Assembly: GCA_964635065.1 (NCBI GenBank)
Contig: CAZWMK010000055.1
Span: 1-15,051, forward strand
Length of the DNA stretch: 15,051 nucleotides
DNA from: CAZWMK01 sp964635065
Lineage (GTDB): Bacteria; Pseudomonadota; Alphaproteobacteria; Sphingomonadales; Sphingomonadaceae
Direction: 5' to 3'
Position numbers and translations under genes: made by a program. This document shows positions 6,346 to 14,053 of the stretch, one piece after another. Every line of letters begins with the position of its first letter. Positions within the stretch are counted from its first letter, which is position 1. Under the pieces are notes generated by a model, which worked only from the letters and a program-made list of their open reading frames with translations, was not told where the DNA came from and made no database searches.

Positions 6346-7917
6346 TCATGCCACATCCGGGTGGGCAGCGGCTGTCGTCCAGCCAAGATGGGGCAGCGCC
6401 ACCGACCGCTTGCCGCCAAGATCGGTGCGCGTAGCAAGGACACCCCGGCTTTCCATGAAAGCAAGCGCACGCCGCGCACGGCCAAGAGAATGGGTGCCAT
6501 AGACCTGCGCCACCTGGGCATCCGAAGGACATTCCCGCCCCTCGCGTGCCGCCAGCGCAATCAGCAGGAACACGCCCAGCATGTCCTCGGGCAACTGTTC
6601 GCCGATCGTCAGCGCCTGTTGCCAGCCATCATCCTCGCTGGCCGCCAGCGGCAGGCCGGCGCGCGCCAGGGCAAACAGGCGCCGAAAAGCCGCAAGGTCG
6701 ATATCGACCGCCGCGACGCCCAGCATACGCAGCCGCATCTGGAAATCCTGATAAAGCACAGCGGCGGGACGAAAGGCGGTTTCAGGATCGGCCACCATGT
6801 CGCGCAGGGCCGCCTCGATCCGGGCATGACGTTCGTCGGCGTCGATTTCAGGCAGCGGCGGCATGCCGGACTTGAGCGGCGACGGCGCGGCGGGCGCTGG
6901 CTGCTCGATCTCCCGGATCATCTCCTCGGCCGCCATTTTCTTGCGCGCCGGTTCGGGCAGCGGCAGCATTTCATTGTCGGCGGGGGCGAACAGAAGGTCG
7001 TGGATATTCTCGGCCGGGGATTCGGGCAGCGGCACCAGTTTCGGACTGCTGCTGCGCGCCGCCGTTTGCACCGGCCCGATGCGAATCGGCAGTGGCCTCC
7101 GCGACAGAGCGGGACCGAGCGCGAGGAAATGGCCGCGTTCCAGATCGCGGATTGCCTCCGCCTGCCGCCGTTCCATGCCAAGCAGGTCGGCCGCACGCGC
7201 CATGTCGATGTCGAGAAAGGTTCGCCCCATCAGGAAATTCGATGCTTCGGCCGCGACATTCTTGGCCAGCTTCGCCAGACGCTGCGTGGCTATCACCCCG
7301 GCCAGACCGCGCTTGCGGCCACGGCACATGAGATTGGTCATTGCCGCCAGAGAGGCGCGGCGCGCATCGTCCGAGACTTCGCCCGCTACCGCAGGCGCAA
7401 ACAACTGCGCTTCATCGACAACGACAAGCGCGGGATACCACTGGTCGCGCGGCGCATCGAACAGCGCCGACAGGAAAGCGGCGGCGCACCGCATCTGCGC
7501 GTCGACATCAAGCCCTTCCAGGCTCAGGACCACTGATGCGCGATGCGCGCGGATTCGTCCGGCAATGCGGCTGATTTCGGCCTCGTTATAGCCTGCTGCC
7601 TCGACGACGACATGACCAAAGGCGTCTGACAACGTCACGAAATCGCCTTCGGGATCGATCACCACCTGCTGCACCAGCCCGGCACTGCCTTCAAGCAGGC
7701 GGCGCAACAGATGCGACTTGCCCGAACCGCTGTTGCCCTGCACCAGCAGACGGGTCGCCAAAAGCTCTTCAAGGTCCATCAGCGCAGGCGCGCCGCCCGC
7801 CCCGGTTCCAAGGTCGATTCTGATCGTCACGCCCTCCCCATGGACGATAGAGGGGGGCAAGGGCAAGCCGGCTGCGATGAAAGCTGGACCCGCGCGCGCG
7901 CCCTCGCTTATGCTCAT
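6346..7917 (-). CDS. HerA/FtsK-type P-loop ATPase with C-terminal winged-helix-like region
   Basis: This 523-residue protein is a DUF87/HerA-like ATPase of the additional-strand ASCE class, whose members usually form hexameric DNA motors. Walker A is GNSGSGKS at 61-68; Walker B is ALVVVDEAQLF with Asp168-Glu169; an IATQR sensor-like motif is at 209-213; and the GRTFLDIDMARAADLLG segment at 231-247 is strongly family-like. Residues 285-360 form a low-complexity, proline-rich linker. The last 60 residues (about 460-510) look like a winged helix: two short helices, then RALAFMESRGVLATR and a hairpin. The start at 7917 is the last ATG before the divergent monooxygenase gene; its ribosome binding site is weak, so the start is less certain than the rest. 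No nurA-type nuclease gene is adjacent. DNA translocation is inferred from family; the specific role is unknown. Confidence 0.85.
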   Translation of the reverse strand: MSISEGARAGPAFIAAGLPLPPSIVHGEGVTIRIDLGTGAGGAPALMDLEELLATRLLVQGNSGSGKSHLLRRLLEGSAGLVQQVVIDPEGDFVTLSDAFGHVVVEAAGYNEAEISRIAGRIRAHRASVVLSLEGLDVDAQMRCAAAFLSALFDAPRDQWYPALVVVDEAQLFAPAVAGEVSDDARRASLAAMTNLMCRGRKRGLAGVIATQRLAKLAKNVAAEASNFLMGRTFLDIDMARAADLLGMERRQAEAIRDLERGHFLALGPALSRRPLPIRIGPVQTAARSSSPKLVPLPESPAENIHDLLFAPADNEMLPLPEPARKKMAAEEMIREIEQPAPAAPSPLKSGMPPLPEIDADERHARIEAALRDMVADPETAFRPAAVLYQDFQMRLRMLGVAAVDIDLAAFRRLFALARAGLPLAASEDDGWQQALTIGEQLPEDMLGVFLLIALAAREGRECPSDAQVAQVYGTHSLGRARRALAFMESRGVLATRTDLGGKRSVALPHLGWTTAAAHPDVA

Positions 7918-7945
7918 GTCCGAAAAGGCCCGCAAGCGGCCATGA

Positions 7946-7953
7946 GGGGAGGG
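7946..7953 (+). promoter_or_regulatory. Strong ribosome binding site of the BVMO gene
   Basis: GGGGAGGG ends 8 bases before the ATG at 7962 and fixes that start. It lies in the 44-base space between two divergent genes, so promoter elements for both must be packed into or beyond this short region; no clear -35/-10 pair was recognised. Confidence 0.75.
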
Positions 7954-7961
7954 TTCGGTCC

Positions 7962-9578
7962 ATGCGCGAAACGCTGGATGCCGTGATCGTGGGTGCGGGC
8001 TTTGCCGGGCTTTATGCCCTCCACAAACTGCGCGGCATGGGACTGTCGGCACGCGTGATCGAGACGGGCGACGATGTCGGCGGCACCTGGTACTGGAACC
8101 GCTATCCCGGCGCGCGCTGCGATGTCGAAAGCCTGTTCTACTGCTACAGTTTCGACGAGGCGCTGGCCAACGACTGGCAGTGGCAGGAACGCTATGCCGC
8201 CCAGTCAGAGATCCTGGCCTATATCAACCATGTCGCTGACCGTTTCGACCTGCGGCGCAACATCCGGTTTTCGACCCGCGTCAGGCGCGCGGCCTTTGAC
8301 GAACAAACCGGCCGCTGGCAGGTCGAAACCGATCAGGGCGACCATTACGACGCCCGCTTTTGCATCATGGCGACCGGTTGCCTGTCGGCTGGGCGGCTGC
8401 CCGACATTCCGGGCATCGGCGATTTTCAGGGCAAAAGCTATCATACCGGCAAGTGGCCACATGATCCGGTCGATTTCACCGGCAAGCGCGTCGCCGTCAT
8501 CGGCACCGGTTCGTCCGGCATCCAGACGATCACCACCATCGCGCCAGATACCGAACGGCTTTTTGTCTTTCAGCGCACGCCAAGCTTCAGCGCCCCTGCT
8601 CGCAATGGCCCGCTCGACCCCGACTTTGTCGCAGCTTTCAATGCTGAGCGTGCCATCTACCGCGACAAGCTGCAACGCGGGCTGATGACCGGCTTTGGCG
8701 ACATCATGGCCGACGAATACCTGCGCGCCCTCGGCTTCACACCGGGCGCGCAACGCAGCCCGGCAGAACGCGAAGCCGCCTTTGCCGGGCGGTGGGCCGT
8801 CGGCGGCGGTCATATCATGTTCACCTTCGCGGATGTGCTCGTCGATCCCGACGTCAACGCGCAGGCCGCCGATTTCGTTCGCGCCCGTATCCGGGAAATC
8901 GTCGCCGATCCCGACACCGCCGAAAAACTCTGCCCGAAGGACTACCCCTTTGGCGCCAAGCGCATCTGCGTCGATACTGGCTATTACGAGACGTTCAACC
9001 GCGCGAACGTCACGCTGGTCGATGCACGCGCCACCCCCATCACGCGGATTACGGCAAGCGGCATCGAGACAACGGACGGCGACTATCCTGTCGACGCCAT
9101 CATCTATGCCACGGGCTTTGACGCAATGACCGGCGCGCTGCACGCCATCGATATCCGGGGCCGGAACGGCTTGCGGCTGGCCGATGCCTGGGCCGATGGC
9201 CCCGCCACCTATCTCGGCCTGATGGTGGCAGGTTTTCCCAATCTGTTCACCATCACCGGGCCGGGCAGTCCGTCGGTATTGAGCAATGTCGTTTCCTCGA
9301 TCGAACAGCATGTCGACTGGATCGCCGACTGTCTTGCCGCACTCGACGCCAGAGGTGCGCATGTCATCGAGGCCACCGCCGCCGCGCAGGACGCATGGAC
9401 GACAGAACTGGCCGCGACGGCAGCAGCCACGCTCTTCCCGCGGGCTGCATCCTGGTACATGGGCGCAAATGTGCCGGACAAGCCGCGCGTGTTCATGGTT
9501 TATCTGGGGGTCGGGCGTTACCGGGAAGCCTGCGACCGCATTGCGGCCGCAGGCTATGAAGGCTTCGCGATCATCTGA
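7962..9578 (+). CDS. Type I Baeyer-Villiger monooxygenase (FAD/NADPH)
   Basis: This 538-residue flavoprotein should insert one oxygen atom from O2 next to a carbonyl, turning ketones to esters or cyclic ketones to lactones, using NADPH. The N-terminal FAD Rossmann motif is GAGFAG (11-16), followed by the family-typical GGTWYWNRYPGARCDVES. The Baeyer-Villiger fingerprint FxGxxxHxxxWP is present as FQGKSYHTGKWPH at 155-167, and the NADPH Rossmann motif GTGSSG is at 181-186. Length equals that of cyclohexanone-type enzymes, and the late IDAIIYATGFDAMTG-like segment is also conserved. The gene is complete. It stands alone: the upstream gene is divergent and the downstream cytochrome gene converges with only 9 bases between stops. 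No hydrolase or regulator gene is next to it, so the substrate is unknown. Confidence 0.93.
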   Translation: MRETLDAVIVGAGFAGLYALHKLRGMGLSARVIETGDDVGGTWYWNRYPGARCDVESLFYCYSFDEALANDWQWQERYAAQSEILAYINHVADRFDLRRNIRFSTRVRRAAFDEQTGRWQVETDQGDHYDARFCIMATGCLSAGRLPDIPGIGDFQGKSYHTGKWPHDPVDFTGKRVAVIGTGSSGIQTITTIAPDTERLFVFQRTPSFSAPARNGPLDPDFVAAFNAERAIYRDKLQRGLMTGFGDIMADEYLRALGFTPGAQRSPAEREAAFAGRWAVGGGHIMFTFADVLVDPDVNAQAADFVRARIREIVADPDTAEKLCPKDYPFGAKRICVDTGYYETFNRANVTLVDARATPITRITASGIETTDGDYPVDAIIYATGFDAMTGALHAIDIRGRNGLRLADAWADGPATYLGLMVAGFPNLFTITGPGSPSVLSNVVSSIEQHVDWIADCLAALDARGAHVIEATAAAQDAWTTELAATAAATLFPRAASWYMGANVPDKPRVFMVYLGVGRYREACDRIAAAGYEGFAII

Positions 9579-9587
9579 ACCTGCGCA

Positions 9588-10175
9588 TCAGCCGCGTGGG
9601 CGTACCCACGGCGCCATGCGCGCCAGCACATCGTCGCGATCGACAAGATGGTGCTTCAAAGCCCCCGCGACGTGCAGGACGAGAAGGCCGATGATGCCAA
9701 AAGCGAGGATTTCATGTGCCTCGCTGAAGGCGCCCGCCAGTTCCTTGCTGTGGCCCAGCGGCAGATAAGGCAATTCGAACAGGCCGAAGAAGGGGAAGGG
9801 GAAGGGCACATCGGTCGGATAGACCGAAACCATCACCCAGCCGGTCAGCGGCACCGCGATCATCAGAAGATAGAAAAGATGGTGGGTCCCGATCGACAAA
9901 CCACGCTCCCAGCCCTTCATATGTGCGGGCAGGGCAGGCGCGGGATGGCTCAGCCGCCAGCCGAGGCGCACCAGCGATAGCAGCAGGATCAGCATACCCG
10001 TCGCCTTGTGCCACAGCATGATCTGCATACCGAACGCCTTGTCGGCAGGATCGGCGCTTTCGGTCCAGATTTCGTGCGTAAGACCGCCGAGCAGATTGGC
10101 AATGATCATAAGGGCGATCAGCCAGTGCAGAACAATGGCGACGGCGGAATAACGGCTATGCGCTGCGAATGACAT
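9588..10175 (-). CDS. Cytochrome b561 family membrane protein
   Basis: This 195-residue inner-membrane protein of the bacterial cytochrome b561 (CybB-like) family carries di-heme b and moves electrons to or from the quinone pool. Four hydrophobic segments are visible. Candidate heme-ligand histidines sit in the expected places: His17 (IVLHWL), His56 (MLWHKATG), His154 (EAHEILAFG) and His168 (LLVLHVAG). A GLTGW-like PLTGWVMVS segment is at 109-117. The frame is open to 10235, but the ATG at 10173-10175 gives the normal family N-terminus and is preceded by GGGGAGG (10188-10182) at 6 bases, so it was chosen. It follows the thioesterase gene by 66 bases on the same strand and may be co-transcribed. 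Redox partner unknown. Confidence 0.9.
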   Translation of the reverse strand: MSFAAHSRYSAVAIVLHWLIALMIIANLLGGLTHEIWTESADPADKAFGMQIMLWHKATGMLILLLSLVRLGWRLSHPAPALPAHMKGWERGLSIGTHHLFYLLMIAVPLTGWVMVSVYPTDVPFPFPFFGLFELPYLPLGHSKELAGAFSEAHEILAFGIIGLLVLHVAGALKHHLVDRDDVLARMAPWVRPRG

Positions 10176-10181
10176 GACGAG

Positions 10182-10188
10182 CCTCCCC
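10182..10188 (-). promoter_or_regulatory. Ribosome binding site of the cytochrome b561 gene
   Basis: On the minus strand, GGGGAGG lies 6 bases before the ATG at 10175. It supports the shorter start against the upstream in-frame ATG at 10235, which would overlap the thioesterase stop region. Confidence 0.75.
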
Positions 10189-10241
10189 TTGGCGGATGAG
10201 GCTGATACTGTCACCCGAACCGCACATGATCGCAAGCGCTT

Positions 10242-10706
10242 TCAACCGTTGGGAAAAATCCGCGCGGCATCGAGTTCGGTGCCTTCCGCGGTCGGCCCGA
10301 TGCGAAAAACCGCGCTCGCCCGCGCGATCGGCGCGCCATCCGCCATCATCAGGCCTTGGGCGAACACCAGCTTGCTTGTCGTCTTGAGCAGCTGCGTCTC
10401 GCCCGAAATCCAGGCCCCCAGCGGTGCGGGGGCAAAGAAATCGCACGACAGGCTGATGGTCATCATCAGCGTATTGAACAGACGCGGATCAAGCACGCGC
10501 GTCCCCAGCGGCACCTGCATGTCCATGAAAGTGGCCAGCATGCCGCCATGCGCCACCCCCATCGCATTGCAGTGCCGCTGCTCGACACGAAAGCCGAGCG
10601 ACAGGCCAGCCGCATCGCGCCTGCCATAAAGCGGGCCGATGACGCGCAGAAAACCATAGTCGAAACCAAGGTCGACATAACCCTCAGGCACCTGGGCGTC
10701 AGTCAT
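10242..10706 (-). CDS. PaaI-type hotdog-fold thioesterase
   Basis: This 154-residue protein has the hotdog fold of the PaaI/YbgC-like acyl-CoA thioesterases, which hydrolyse acyl-CoA or aryl-CoA thioesters in the cytoplasm. Key residues are visible in one block: Asn47 and the HGG of VAHGGMLATFMD (53-55), and Asp62 on the following helix. A beta-strand-rich second half (LMMTISLSCDFFAPAPLG, WISGETQLL) fits the fold. The chosen ATG overlaps the sixA end by 8 bases (ATG at 10706-10704, sixA TGA at 10701-10699), which points to translational coupling. The frame extends to 10865 but that part is antisense-like overlap of sixA. The acyl substrate cannot be told. Confidence 0.88.
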   Translation of the reverse strand: MTDAQVPEGYVDLGFDYGFLRVIGPLYGRRDAAGLSLGFRVEQRHCNAMGVAHGGMLATFMDMQVPLGTRVLDPRLFNTLMMTISLSCDFFAPAPLGAWISGETQLLKTTSKLVFAQGLMMADGAPIARASAVFRIGPTAEGTELDAARIFPNG

Positions 10707-11235
10707 CGGGGCCAAGGTCCGGATCAAGGTCGCGGGGACGGACAAAGCGGACAAGATGGCCCGTCTTTTCGGCAACATCGGCCCAGCGATCAACGTCGAA
10801 ACGCAATTCGGCCAGCGCCGCTGTCGGATATTTGATTTCCAGCGTGTCGCGCAGCGCGCCATCATCCGCCGGTGTCAAAAGCAGCACCAGATCCTCAAGC
10901 CCCGGATTATGCCCCACCAGCATAAGCTGCGTGACACCATCATCCACGCCGCGCACCAGATCGAGGAGCGTGACAGCGGAAGCCATGTAAATCCGGCGAT
11001 CCTCCTGCGCCACCGGCAGTTGCGGTGCGGTCATGCGGACAGCGGCCAGCGTTTCCTGTACCCGGGCGGCGGGAGACGCGACCAGTGCGTCGAAATTCAG
11101 GCCTTCCTCCGCGATATAACGTCCCATGCGCTGCGCCGCCTTATGGCCGCGCGCATTGATTGGCCGGTCGAAATCACGCGTAACAGGATCGTCCCAGCTC
11201 GACTTGGCGTGACGCAGCAACGTCAGACTCTTCAT
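10699..11235 (-). CDS. sixA: SixA-type histidine phosphatase
   Basis: This 178-residue protein belongs to the histidine phosphatase (phosphoglycerate mutase-like) superfamily, SixA branch. SixA of Escherichia coli removes phosphate from phosphohistidine on signalling or phosphotransferase proteins. The catalytic RH motif is LLRHAKSSW (Arg8, His9), Arg58 lies in ASPAARVQET, and the second histidine is His109 in LVGHNPGLE. The ATG at 11233-11235 is preceded by GGAGGG at 3 bases, and the protein then starts with the family-typical first strand; the longer open frame to 11289 was rejected. It lies 50 bases after the helicase stop and overlaps the thioesterase start. The partner substrate here is unknown, so the name rests on family membership rather than demonstrated role. 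Confidence 0.88.
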   Translation of the reverse strand: MKSLTLLRHAKSSWDDPVTRDFDRPINARGHKAAQRMGRYIAEEGLNFDALVASPAARVQETLAAVRMTAPQLPVAQEDRRIYMASAVTLLDLVRGVDDGVTQLMLVGHNPGLEDLVLLLTPADDGALRDTLEIKYPTAALAELRFDVDRWADVAEKTGHLVRFVRPRDLDPDLGPDD

Positions 11236-11285
11236 TGACCCTCCGATACTCCCCGCTCTTCTCGACCACATCCGCGCCCGCCCTG

Positions 11286-14016
11286 TCAAATGACAGTCTG
11301 TGCAGGGTCATGCGGCGCGCCGTCCATGGCAGCGGAACGCACAATATCAAGCGCCGTCGCAAGGGGCATGCGCGCGACCGGGACGCCCGCGGGAAAGGCC
11401 GCCAGCAGGCGTGACGGCACGGCCGCCCCCAGAAGCACGAAGGTGCCGCGGTCCGATGCCGAGCGGATCAGCCGCCCGAAAGCCTGCGCCAGCCGGTCCA
11501 TCGCCACGCGGTCGTCATAGGCCTTGCCGCCAAACAGCGCACGGCGCGCGGCATGCAGCACGGTGGGGCGCGGCCACGGCACGCCCTCCATCACCACAAG
11601 CCTCAGCGAATGGCCGGGCACATCGACGCCGTCGCGCAGGGCATCCGTGCCGAACAGCGAGGCGTGGCGGTCGGCGCGGAACATGTCGACCAGCGTCCCG
11701 GTGTCGATCGGATCGACATGCTGCGCGTAAAGCGGAAGCCCGATGCGCGCCAGCCGGTCGGCAATGCGGGCATGGACGGCGCGCAGCCGGGCGATGGCGG
11801 TAAACAGCCCCAGCGTTCCGCCACCAGCGGCCTCGATCAGCGCGGCATAGGCATGCGCCAGCCCCGATGGATCGCCACGCTTGATGTCCGTCACGATCAG
11901 CACCCGCGCATTGGCCGCATAGTCGAAGGGGCTGGAGATGGCGAAGCGTTCGGGTTTCGCATCAACATGACGCGCGCCGGAGCGGATGTCGGTATCGGCC
12001 CAGGCCTCGTTTTCGGGCAGACCGCGCGGGTTGAGCGTTGCCGAGGTGATGACCACGCCATGCGCCGGTTCCAGTACCGTGCGGGCAAAAGGCTGCATCG
12101 GATCGAGCCAATGACGATACAGCCCGATATCGTGATCGCGGCCATCGCTCCGTTCAACGGCAAGCCAATCAACGAAGGCCGGATCCGCCGGTCCGCCGAC
12201 GCGGCCCAGAAGCCCGATCCAGCCAGACAGCAAACCCAGCCGCAGCTCCAGTCCGGCAATGCCGCCTTCCACGCGCGCGCGCGCCGCCATGTCGAGCCAG
12301 TCGGGCGGGCTGTCAATCAGCGCCTCCAGCCGGGCAACCAGACGCCGCAGCGGGGCGGCCAGTGCCTCAAGCGCATCTGCCGCTGCCGCCGCCGCCTCGA
12401 TCAGGGCGGCGGGCGGAGCGGCCAGTTCGGTTTCAAGGCTATATCCCGCATCCGCCGATTCCGCGCGCGCCAGCACCAGCGCCCGCACTTCGGCCAGCAA
12501 CCCCTCGACCGGCCCCTCGGCCATGTCGCCTGTCACACGTGCCAGCCACTGCTCGGCGGGCAGACAGCGCGCTGCCTCGACCGCGGCCTCCAGCGCCACC
12601 GCGCCCGCTTCGTCATAGGCCAATATATCGGACAGACGCGCCGACAGCCCGCGCCGCCGCCCGCGCGACCGGGTTTCCGGACCGATGATCCAGCGCCGAA
12701 GCTCGATCGCCTCCGTCCCCGACAGATGCAGCGCAAAGGTGGAGTCGGCCGCTTCGAACAGATGATGGCCTTCGTCGAACACGATCCGCGACAAGCCCCC
12801 CGCCTCGCTCCGGGCGCGAGCAGCGTTCAGCATGACCAGCGCATGATTGGCGATCACCAGATCGGCCTCCGCACTGGCGCGGGTCGCACGTTCGATGAAG
12901 CAGCTGCGAAAATGCGGACAGCCGGCATAGACGCATTCNNNNNNNNNNGCGCCGGTCGGTCAGGGCGCCCAGCGCATTGCGTCCGAACAACGTCGGCAGC
13001 CAGCCTGGCAGATCGCCGCCGACCATATCGCCATCGCGGGTAAAACGCGCCCAGCGCGCCGCCAGCTGCGCAAAAATCGCCGCCCGGCCACCAAAACCGC
13101 CCTGCACCGCATCTTCAAGGTTGAGCAGGCACACATAATTCTCGCGTCCTTTGCGGACGACAACATGCGTGCGCTTGATGGCAGGATCGGGAAACAGGCG
13201 GCTGGCCTCGGCATCCAGCTGGCGTTGCAGCGCCTTGGTGTAGGTCGACAGCCAGACCGTGCCGCCCGCCGCCTGCGCCCAGAGCGAGGCAGGGGCCATA
13301 TAGCCCAGTGTCTTGCCAATGCCGGTGCCCGCCTGGGCCAGCGCAAGATGCGGCAGGCCGCGCTGGTCGCGCGGCGCGAAGCTTTTGGCCACAGCTTCGG
13401 CATAGGCGCGCTGTCCGGGCCGGGCCTCCGCCCCCGCGCCGGTCAGCTGGTCCAGCCGCGCGCCGACATCGTCATCCGTCAGTGCAATGCTGCGCGGCGC
13501 TGGCCGGGGCGGGGCATCCTCCCAGCGGGGCAGCGCCTGAAACAGATTGCGTTCGGGCTTCGGCGGCCTGGTCAGCCGCGCCGTCACCAAGGGCGCCCAC
13601 ACCCAGCGCAGCCGCCCCAGCGCCTGCGCCACGTCCCACGCACCGCGGCGATAGGGCCAGTCCTCCGCCTCCAGCCGGTCGAGCAGCAGCGCCGCCGCCT
13701 GTTGCAGGAAAACGGCTTCGGCGGCACCGTCATCGGGCAGCGCCACGCCCAGCACCTCGGCCAGCCCGCGCGCCGTCGGCACGGCAAAACAGGCCGGCAT
13801 GACAAAGGCGAACAATTCCATCACATCCATGCCCGCCAGTTCGGGATAGCCGATGCGGCTGCCGGTGACAGTTGCATTCAACAGCAGATGCGGCGTATCG
13901 GCAGCCGCACGGATGGCTTCGCCGCGCGACACGTTGCGCGCAGCACCAAGCTCATCGGCGGTCCAGATGCCTGCATGGCTTGCAACCAGCGCCGGGTATG
14001 GCAAAGGATCGCTCAA
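11286..14016 (-). CDS. DinG/XPD-type ATP-dependent Fe-S DNA helicase, interrupted by an assembly gap
   Basis: This superfamily 2 helicase, about 900 residues once the gap is closed, should unwind DNA 5' to 3'. Walker A is AGTGIGKT (about 229-236). Four Fe-S-type cysteines are present: C296 in ENYVCLLN, and three in ECVYAGCPHFRSC just after the gap. The ANHALVMLN segment follows, then motif II as DEGH (12776-12765) instead of the common DEAH, and motif VI as RLAQAFGRLIRS near the C-terminus. Residues 1-200 precede the helicase core and hint at a degenerate DnaQ-like exonuclease fold. No ATG gives a sensible start; a TTG at 14016-14014 yields MSDPLPYPAL, matching the conserved start region, whereas the ATG at 14112 would overlap lysK. 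The frame shifts across the N run at 12939-12948, probably artificially. sixA follows by 50 bases. Confidence 0.88.
12939..12948. other. Assembly gap (10 N) inside the helicase gene
   Basis: On the minus strand the sequence reads GALTDRR before the gap and ECVYAGCPHFRSC after it, in frames that differ by one base when ten Ns are counted. Related helicases have these two segments nearly adjacent, so a missing length that is a small multiple of three (for example three bases) would restore one frame. The ten Ns are a placeholder. Confidence 0.85.
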
Positions 14017-14053
14017 AATCGCGCCACTCGCGGAAGTCGAAGGAACAAGTCGG
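14017..14053. promoter_or_regulatory. Short divergent intergenic region, helicase / lysK
   Basis: Only 37 bases separate the proposed helicase TTG (minus) and the lysK ATG (plus). AAGGA at 14040-14044 is 9 bases before the lysK start and is a plausible ribosome binding site. The space is too small for two full promoters, so at least one must lie within the opposite gene. No -35/-10 pair was recognised. Confidence 0.4.

Noticed and set aside
6361..7591. 391- and 242-codon plus-strand frames opposite the HerA-like gene
   Set aside because: Shadows of the ATPase gene with no recognisable domain in either frame.
8205..9362. 385-codon minus-strand frame inside the monooxygenase gene
   Set aside because: Antisense shadow of a gene with complete BVMO fingerprints.
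11553..13043. 496-codon plus-strand frame opposite the helicase
   Set aside because: Runs through the N gap and is a shadow of the helicase code; translation is low-complexity Arg/Gln/Pro-rich with no motif.
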